Of a stretch of 64,000 nucleotides of DNA, positions 58,160-64,000 are shown piece after piece (the stretch's first letter is position 1; every line of letters starts with the position of its first letter). The DNA comes from Pontibacter pamirensis (GTDB lineage: Bacteria > Bacteroidota > Bacteroidia > Cytophagales > Hymenobacteraceae), in NCBI RefSeq assembly GCF_010015475.1, contig NZ_SSNI01000012.1, positions 1 through 64,000 of the forward strand, read 5' to 3'. Made by a program: the position numbers and the translations under genes. The notes under the pieces were generated by a model. It saw only the letters and a list, made by a program, of their open reading frames with translations, did not search any database and had not been told where the DNA came from.

Positions 58160-60316
58160 ATGACTGTCGTTACTACCCAACCTGATATACCGCAGGTCGA
58201 GAGATCTCCTGTGCAGCCAACCATGGCAAAAATTGCCCTGATTGGTAATCCGAACTCAGGAAAAACATCTCTTTTTAACCAGTTGACGGGCCTTAACCAG
58301 AAGGTTGGTAACTTTCCGGGTGTTACAGTAGATAAAAAAACAGGCTATAGTCAGCTTACGCCAAAGTTAAAGGCGCAAATCATTGACCTTCCGGGCACCT
58401 ATAGCCTATACCCTAAGTCGCTGGATGAGCGCGTTATCATCGACTTGCTCTACGATCCGGCGTCCAAACACTATCCAGACATCGTTATTGTAACTGCCGA
58501 TGCTTCTAACCTGAAGCGCAACCTGCTGTTGTTTTCGCAGCTGGCAGATTTGCTGATCCCGTCGGTGCTGGCACTGAACATGGTGGATGTAGCCGAACAG
58601 GAGGGTGTGAAAATTGACATTCCTGCTCTGCAAAAAGAGCTGGGGGTGCCGGTTATACCTATGAATGCCCGCAAGGGGTTGGGTGTGGCAGCCCTGAAAA
58701 TTGTAATGTCACAGCAGTTGGAGGCAACCAAGGCTACCTTTTTTGAGGTGCCGGCGGAGCTAAAGTCCTTGTTACAGGATATAAAGTCCAGGTTTAGTCT
58801 GAACAATGATTACCTGGCGCTGCAGTATGCCCACCATTATAAAAGCCTGAAGTTCTTGTCGGAGCAGGATGTGGCCTGGATGGATGCGCTGCTGCAGGAG
58901 ACAGGTTTTCATTCCATCACGCAGCAGGCCAACGAAACAGTAGCCCGCTATACCCGCATCAACGAAATGCTGCTGGACATTGTGCGGGTGGAAAAGGCGG
59001 ATAAAGCAGAGAAATTCAGCAACCGCCTCGACCAGGTTCTGACGCACAAGGTTTTCGGCTACCTTATTTTCTTTACTATTCTGTTCCTCATCTTCCAGGC
59101 GGTGTTTGCCTGGGCAAGTTATCCCATGGACCTCATTGATCTGGGAATAGCTAACCTGAACCTGCTTATACAGGAGAACTTTGAAGGACCCCTGGTTAAC
59201 CTGCTCACAGAAGGTGTGATTGCAGGCCTTGGCGGAGTGCTGATTTTTGTGCCACAGATTGCCGTGCTGTTTGCCTTTATTGCCATTCTGGAAGAAACAG
59301 GCTATATGGCGCGCGTGACCTTTATGATGGACAAAATCATGCGCAAGTTTGGCCTGAACGGAAAAAGCGTGGTGCCGCTCATTTCCGGAGTGGCTTGTGC
59401 TGTGCCAGCGGTGATGTCGGCCAGAACCATTGAGAACTGGAAGGACAGGATGATCACCATCTTCGTGACACCGCTGATGAGTTGCTCTGCCCGCATACCG
59501 GTGTACACGGTGCTGATTGCGCTGGTGGTGCCGGAGAAGTACTACTTTGGTTTCCTGAACCTGCAGGGGCTGGTGCTGATGGCGCTGTACCTGATAGGCT
59601 TTTTAGCGGCTCTCTTCTCTGCACTGCTGCTCAAAACTATCCTCAAAGCCCGTGAGCGGAGTTACTTTATCATGGAGTTCCCTGTGTATAAAATGCCGCG
59701 CTGGAAAAACGTGGGACTCACGATTGTAGAGAAGTCGAAAGCTTTTGTGTTTGAGGCCGGTAAAGTGATCGTGGCTGTGTCTATTATACTTTGGGTGCTG
59801 GCCTCCTACGGACCCGGAGATAATTTTAAGGAAGCCCGGCAAAAAGCCCTGGCAGAAGCACAGGCGCAGAACCTGAGTGAAGTGCAGACAGAGAACCGGA
59901 TTGCCTCCTACCAGTTAGAGTCTTCCTATGCCGGCATTGTCGGCCGCTCCATAGAGCCCGTTATCCGGCCGCTGGGGTATGACTGGAAAATAGGCATTGC
60001 TTTGCTAACCTCCTTTGCGGCCCGTGAAGTGTTTGTAGGTACCATGTCTACTATCTATAGCATAGGAGAGGAGGAAAATGTGAGCACTATACAAAATAAG
60101 CTGAGGACAGAAAAGAACGCCAACGGAGATCCCTTCTTTACGCCTGCCCGCGCCTTCTCGCTTATGATCTTTTACCTGTTCGCGATGCAGTGTGTGAGCA
60201 CGTTGGCCATTGTGCGCCGCGAGACAAAGAGCTGGCAATGGCCTTTGGCACAGCTGCTTTATATGAGCGGCCTGGCTTATGTGATGGCGTTTATTACTTA
60301 CCAGGTTTTTAGTTAG
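58160..60316 (+). CDS. feoB: FeoB ferrous iron transporter
   Basis: A 718-aa inner-membrane Fe(II) transporter. The cytoplasmic G domain has G1 GNPNSGKTS (residues 29-37), G3 DLPGTYSLYP and G4 NMVD. The helical region follows, then two Gate domains with helices such as LIFFTILFLIFQAVFAW, ending LAYVMAFITYQVF. The signature VPLISGVACAVPAVMSAR and LMSCSARIPVY lies in the pore. The N-terminus has a 21-aa extension before MAKIALIGNPN; the ATG at residue 22 (58223) may be the true start. feoA precedes it. Confidence 0.95.
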   Translation: MTVVTTQPDIPQVERSPVQPTMAKIALIGNPNSGKTSLFNQLTGLNQKVGNFPGVTVDKKTGYSQLTPKLKAQIIDLPGTYSLYPKSLDERVIIDLLYDPASKHYPDIVIVTADASNLKRNLLLFSQLADLLIPSVLALNMVDVAEQEGVKIDIPALQKELGVPVIPMNARKGLGVAALKIVMSQQLEATKATFFEVPAELKSLLQDIKSRFSLNNDYLALQYAHHYKSLKFLSEQDVAWMDALLQETGFHSITQQANETVARYTRINEMLLDIVRVEKADKAEKFSNRLDQVLTHKVFGYLIFFTILFLIFQAVFAWASYPMDLIDLGIANLNLLIQENFEGPLVNLLTEGVIAGLGGVLIFVPQIAVLFAFIAILEETGYMARVTFMMDKIMRKFGLNGKSVVPLISGVACAVPAVMSARTIENWKDRMITIFVTPLMSCSARIPVYTVLIALVVPEKYYFGFLNLQGLVLMALYLIGFLAALFSALLLKTILKARERSYFIMEFPVYKMPRWKNVGLTIVEKSKAFVFEAGKVIVAVSIILWVLASYGPGDNFKEARQKALAEAQAQNLSEVQTENRIASYQLESSYAGIVGRSIEPVIRPLGYDWKIGIALLTSFAAREVFVGTMSTIYSIGEEENVSTIQNKLRTEKNANGDPFFTPARAFSLMIFYLFAMQCVSTLAIVRRETKSWQWPLAQLLYMSGLAYVMAFITYQVFS

Positions 60317-60425
60317 GGATCAGGGGCTTTTAATAGTGGAACTAACAGTTGTTAGGAAAATGCTTTAATATTTTAGGATAAATTTATAGCTTAGGAGTGT
60401 TGTAAGTTCCTTTCATCTCCCGACT

Positions 60426-61709
60426 ATGAAAAATCGCTTGTTAAGTCTGGCAGCTATATGCTGTTTCATGTCTTTGTTGGTAACTTCATCTGTTAACGCG
60501 CAAATCATTTACATTGGGGATCCTTCATCTGCCGCCACCCAAAAAAGGTTTGATGAATTATTTAGCCAGAATCAAGATTCAACGTCTGTGCCTGTGGCCT
60601 TAGCTAAACTGCATCCTGACAACACTGTAAATACGGCTGATCTGGCTAAAGCATATCCTAAGTACAAAATACCATTTGAATTATTAACCCTGAGCTTGCC
60701 TGAACTGTCTGGTTACACTGATACATTAATTGTCTTGTGGTACCTGCGCAAAGCAGAACGCGTAAGGACCGGGGCTGTTAACGTGATGCTTATTGCCCTG
60801 GATGAGAATCAAGAGTTGTCTTATTTTATTGATAGAAACAATAACCAAAATCTGGCAGACGATGGCAGTCCTTACCTGTTTAAGGAGGGGGAGCAACAAC
60901 GACAAGTCAATATAGAGGACAGGCGAATTGGCACCTTAAGTTTTATGCTGCAGAATTTAGAAGCTGCCATCGCGGCTCCTGTTCAGCCTGAGTCTCTTCA
61001 CAAAGACATAGCTTCTGTGCCTGAGAGCCCTGTGTTGACCCGGGAGAGAGAAGCGTTTGCCCTTCATTTTATTTCTAGTTTGTCATCAGGCGGTGGCAAG
61101 GCTTCTTTAAATTACAGGGAGATGCCAAGGCCGGACTCTGACGAAGAAGACAAAAAATATACTTATGGGGCTTCCTACTACGCCTCCTTTAATACAACGA
61201 TAGGAGTTGCCGCCTCGCTATATAATTTTTATGTAGGCGTAAGCGGCAGTGTAGAGATGTTTGAAGTGGGGGAGCAGCATCTTATTAAAGAGTTTAATAA
61301 ACGAGGTGAAGCTTTCAGACAGGTACAGCCCAATACAGGATACTGGCCAAGCAAACGCATAAACCTGAGTGGCTTTATCGAATATGATTTTCTTATTGGC
61401 AGCAGCTTACGCTTTGCACCTACCCTCAGTTATACGCGCTATAACTTTATAGAGAGCCACTCCTTTGTCTACAATGGTGAGAGAGATATAAATCAGTACT
61501 TTACCGATCGCTATTCCTATTCATTTGGTGGCAAAATAAAATACAGTGTGACTGAGAAATCCCTGCTGTTTTTTGAAGTCTTTAAAAGGTATAACCATTT
61601 TGATGGCAGCTCCTACTTCCCTAATATAGAGCCAGAAACCTTCAGCATGAAATTTAATCAGCTTTACGGCGGTATTGGGTTTCAGCTAAAGCTGACCTCC
61701 CTGAATTAG
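60426..61709 (+). CDS. Exported outer-membrane-type protein, unknown
   Basis: A 427-aa protein with a signal (MKNRLLSLAAICCFMSLLVTSSVNAQ). The N-terminal half is soluble-like with a thioredoxin/TonB-partner feel (PFELLTLSLPELSGYTDTLIVLWYLRKAERV, FIDRNNNQNLADDGSPYLF). From residue about 255 strands alternate (YYASFNTTIGVAASLYNFYVGVSGSVEMF, RINLSGFIEYDFLIGSSLRFAPTLSYTRYNF, YSFGGKIKYSVTEKSLLFFEVF), consistent with an 8-10 strand outer-membrane barrel. The DRNNNQN element resembles Ca-binding Asp/Asn loops. No family recognised. Confidence 0.75.
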   Translation: MKNRLLSLAAICCFMSLLVTSSVNAQIIYIGDPSSAATQKRFDELFSQNQDSTSVPVALAKLHPDNTVNTADLAKAYPKYKIPFELLTLSLPELSGYTDTLIVLWYLRKAERVRTGAVNVMLIALDENQELSYFIDRNNNQNLADDGSPYLFKEGEQQRQVNIEDRRIGTLSFMLQNLEAAIAAPVQPESLHKDIASVPESPVLTREREAFALHFISSLSSGGGKASLNYREMPRPDSDEEDKKYTYGASYYASFNTTIGVAASLYNFYVGVSGSVEMFEVGEQHLIKEFNKRGEAFRQVQPNTGYWPSKRINLSGFIEYDFLIGSSLRFAPTLSYTRYNFIESHSFVYNGERDINQYFTDRYSYSFGGKIKYSVTEKSLLFFEVFKRYNHFDGSSYFPNIEPETFSMKFNQLYGGIGFQLKLTSLN

Positions 61710-62349
61710 AGCTATAACTCGTTAGCGGACTATAGCTTATAGCAACTTCCCTAAGATACAAGCTTTACCCAACCATGCAGTATTTTTATCGTATTGCTAT
61801 TGAAGCTGTAAAAATTACAATGATATCCTTGTATAAATACATGTTTTGAGGGTGTCTTTTTTTAAAATGGAATTTTCTTCATTCATAATAAAAAAGTTGT
61901 ATAGTAGATTAAAACAACATTAAAAATTAGTTGAAGTGAAAAGTATTTTTTAATTTTAAATTATTCTCACCTTAACCGAAGCATACTATGGAACTACTTC
62001 TCCTCTCTAAAGGCTCTCCCCGAGCACATTACAAAGCGGTGATACCTGGGTAGCTTCGGTGTCAAATTTTTCTGCTTAAGTTCTCTAAGTAATATATCAG
62101 CTTTCATTCTTTTTTTGCTGTTCATGCTGCATCCTGTTCATATAGTAGGCATGCATAAGGACTCTCTGTGCATGTATACTGTGGCTGCTCTTATTTGAAG
62201 GCAGCTTTCTGTTACTGATAGATGTAAGTCAATAGTGGCATTAGGGCAGAACAGGAACTAAGTACTTAGGAAATTAGCCGTTACGGTTGCTTTAAACATG
62301 ATTCAAAATCTTATTAATTCTTTTCTATTTTTCACCTTAAAACAATAAC
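61710..62349. other. Long AT-rich upstream region of the SusC-like gene
   Basis: 640 bp with no gene that I can support. It is markedly AT-rich (for example 61840-61980) and contains a TGCATG repeated element (GCATGCATAAGG... near 62150 and TGTGCATGTATAC near 62168-62182). Such long untranslated leaders are usual before SusC operons and may hold an ECF promoter; none is clear by eye. Confidence 0.5.
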
Positions 62350-64000
62350 ATGAAAAAAACAATACTACTTAGCATGCTCCTTGTAGTGGCGCTGCTGCAG
62401 CAGGCTATGGCACAAAGCAGGCCTGTGTCTGGGCAGGTGTTAGATGCAAATACAAACCAGCCTTTACCTGGGGTTACTGTGCTTGTGAAGGGAACCACAG
62501 TAGGAACTGCCACAGGACCAGAAGGTAATTTTACGCTTAGTGTGCCGGAAGACAGAAACACGCTTGTTTTCAGGTACATTGGTTACAAGACTGTTGAACG
62601 CAATATTGGGAATTCCAATACTGTAAATGTGCAGATGGGGCTTGATTCCGAGCAACTTAGTGAGGTGGTGGTAACTGCCCTTGGTATTGAGCGTGAGAAG
62701 AAAGCACTGGGATATGCCATTCAGGAAATAGCTGGTGAAAGTGTAAACCAGGCCCGTGAAACAAACGTGGTAAATGCCCTTTCCGGTAAAGTAGCGGGTG
62801 TGCAGATTGTAAACTCCAGTGGTGCGGTAGGTTCTTCTGCCCGTATTACACTTCGCGGAAACAACTCACTTACAGGTGACAACCAGCCACTCTTTGTAGT
62901 AGATGGTATTCCTATCAACAACAGCACTAACGCTAACGATGGTTATGGTGGCGTAGACTATGGTAACGCTGCTTCTGATATCAACCCGAATGATATCGCA
63001 TCTATCTCTGTGCTGAAAGGTGCCAACGCTGCCGCATTATACGGCTCACGTGCTGCCAACGGAGTAATTCTTATAACTACAAAGTCTGGTAAAAATGCGC
63101 AGGGCCTTGGTGTTACAATTGACCACAGCACGACACTGGAAAGCCCGCTTGTGCTTCCTGATTACCAGGATGAGTATGGCCAGGGGCTGAACGGCTTATT
63201 TGAATACGTAGACGGCGCTGGCGGTGGTGTTATGGACGGTGTGGATGAAAGTTGGGGCCCGCGCCTGGATGGTAGCAACAGAACGCAGTTCTTTGGAGAA
63301 GGTCCTTGGGAGGCAAGTCCGAACAACGTGAGAGACTTTTTTCAGACAGGTATAACCAACAACACGAACGTTGCTATTACCGGAGGAAATGAAAAAGCAA
63401 ATGCCCGCCTTTCATTAGGCTATATTGACCAGGAAGGTATTATTCCGAACACGGACTTAACCCGTTACTCTGCCAGCCTGAACACGAACATGACACTAAG
63501 TCCAAAACTGAGTGCTGCTGCCAGTTTCAACTATATCCAGAACAAGAGCAACAACCGTCCATCAAATGGATATTCAGGTGACAACATCATGCAGCAGTTT
63601 ATATGGTTTGGCCGCCAGGTTGATATCGACAGGCTGAGAGACTACAGAAATGAAGACGGCACACAGTTTAACTGGAACTATAACTACCATAATAACCCTT
63701 ACTGGATTCTTTATGAGAACCTGAATGGCAACCAGCGTGACCGCTTGTTCGGTAATGTTTCGTTAAAATATGAATTCACTGACTGGTTAAACCTGATGGT
63801 GCGTGGTGGCGGTGACATGTTTGCAGAAAACCGTAAGCGCGTTTGGGCTGTAGAAACGTTAGGCTTCCCACAGGGCCGCTTCTATGAGTCTGAAAGATTC
63901 GTGAGCGAGACAAACTTCGACTTCCTCTTTGCTGCTGATAGAGATCTCTCCGAGGAAATCTCTATTGGAGCTACTTTTGGTGGTAATACCAGACGTAACA
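62350..64000 (+). CDS. SusC/RagA-type TonB-linked outer-membrane protein (N-terminal part)
   Basis: The first 550 codons of a receptor cut by the window edge, with no stop before 64000. The start ATG at 62350 begins MKKTILLSMLLVVALLQQAM, a Sec signal ending AMAQ. A carboxypeptidase-like regulatory domain follows (about 25-105: VSGQVLDANTNQPLPGVTV, FTLSVPEDRNTLVFRYIGYK), then the TonB plug (GVQIVNSSGAVGSSARITL, LYGSRAANGVILITTKSG), where the SusC motif LxxLYGSRAANGVI is intact. The rest forms barrel strands. SusC-like proteins import oligosaccharides or other nutrients together with a SusD lipoprotein, which would be expected beyond the edge. Confidence 0.95.
   Translation, partial: MKKTILLSMLLVVALLQQAMAQSRPVSGQVLDANTNQPLPGVTVLVKGTTVGTATGPEGNFTLSVPEDRNTLVFRYIGYKTVERNIGNSNTVNVQMGLDSEQLSEVVVTALGIEREKKALGYAIQEIAGESVNQARETNVVNALSGKVAGVQIVNSSGAVGSSARITLRGNNSLTGDNQPLFVVDGIPINNSTNANDGYGGVDYGNAASDINPNDIASISVLKGANAAALYGSRAANGVILITTKSGKNAQGLGVTIDHSTTLESPLVLPDYQDEYGQGLNGLFEYVDGAGGGVMDGVDESWGPRLDGSNRTQFFGEGPWEASPNNVRDFFQTGITNNTNVAITGGNEKANARLSLGYIDQEGIIPNTDLTRYSASLNTNMTLSPKLSAAASFNYIQNKSNNRPSNGYSGDNIMQQFIWFGRQVDIDRLRDYRNEDGTQFNWNYNYHNNPYWILYENLNGNQRDRLFGNVSLKYEFTDWLNLMVRGGGDMFAENRKRVWAVETLGFPQGRFYESERFVSETNFDFLFAADRDLSEEISIGATFGGNTRRN

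Noticed and set aside
1..64000. tRNA genes, CRISPR arrays, prophage or complete insertion sequences
   Set aside because: I found no TTCGA-type T-arm with matching acceptor stem, no regularly spaced repeats with unique spacers, and no transposase or phage structural protein. A tRNA scan could still reveal something I missed.

Overview
The window reads as a chromosomal segment of a Bacteroidota bacterium, most likely Cytophagales/Hymenobacteraceae (Pontibacter-like; inferred without any database search). The signs are a MurF-alanine racemase fusion, a SusC/RagA-type TonB-linked outer-membrane protein, Bacteroidota-typical families (DUF4834, DUF5686, DUF4230, YfhO, HTTM), weak Shine-Dalgarno sequences, and several start-proximal promoters of the TTTG-N19/21-TAnnTTTG type. 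The gene set is mostly housekeeping and cell envelope. I see no prophage, CRISPR array, complete insertion sequence or tRNA gene.

Layout: The left edge is the 3' end of a 5S rRNA (1-82), so an rRNA operon lies just upstream. 0.5-5.0 kb (minus strand) holds RNase D, a small lipoprotein, an M28 peptidase lipoprotein, an orphan Vsr mismatch endonuclease and a WYL-like small protein. 5.8-11.9 kb carries the complete 2-oxoglutarate dehydrogenase complex (sucA, a two-lipoyl sucB, lpdA). 12.1-13.9 kb has a pRiA4b ORF-3-like gene translationally coupled to a small unknown gene. 14.0-26.3 kb looks envelope-focused: an ECF sigma/HEAT anti-sigma/two DUF4097 ('toastrack') operon, divergent from a YtrA-type GntR/ABC operon with a recognisable operator, then a periplasmic pentapeptide-repeat protein and a MacB-like ABC exporter with two permeases and an adaptor. 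26.3-39.8 kb is mixed: GNAT, PAP2 phosphatase plus zinc-dependent phospholipase C, DUF3616, HTTM, PlsC and DsbA-like proteins, a CAP protein and several small low-complexity lipoproteins, one made almost entirely of Thr/Gly repeats. 39.9-60.3 kb holds carB (without the allosteric domain), DUF4834-YfhO, a PLP desulfhydrase/deaminase, a GT-C-like membrane protein, DUF4230, recX, two EamA transporters, DUF5686, murF-alr and feoAB. The right end has an unknown outer-membrane-type protein and the first 550 codons of a SusC-like receptor cut by the window edge.

How the parts work together: sucA-sucB-lpdA supply E1, E2 and E3 of one TCA-cycle complex. The sigma/anti-sigma/DUF4097 operon and the GntR/ABC operon share a 302-bp divergent region and are plausibly two envelope-stress responders. 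PAP2 and phospholipase C genes are adjacent and may act together in phospholipid turnover. FeoA and FeoB form a ferrous iron importer.

Non-coding structure is unusually rich. Beside ordinary terminators there are five long, nearly perfect inverted repeats (arms of about 21-31 bp) and a dispersed GTTAGAAA-type short repeat that several times begins at or beside a stop codon. Functions of the DUF proteins, operators and repeats are inference; family assignments rest on recognised motifs only.
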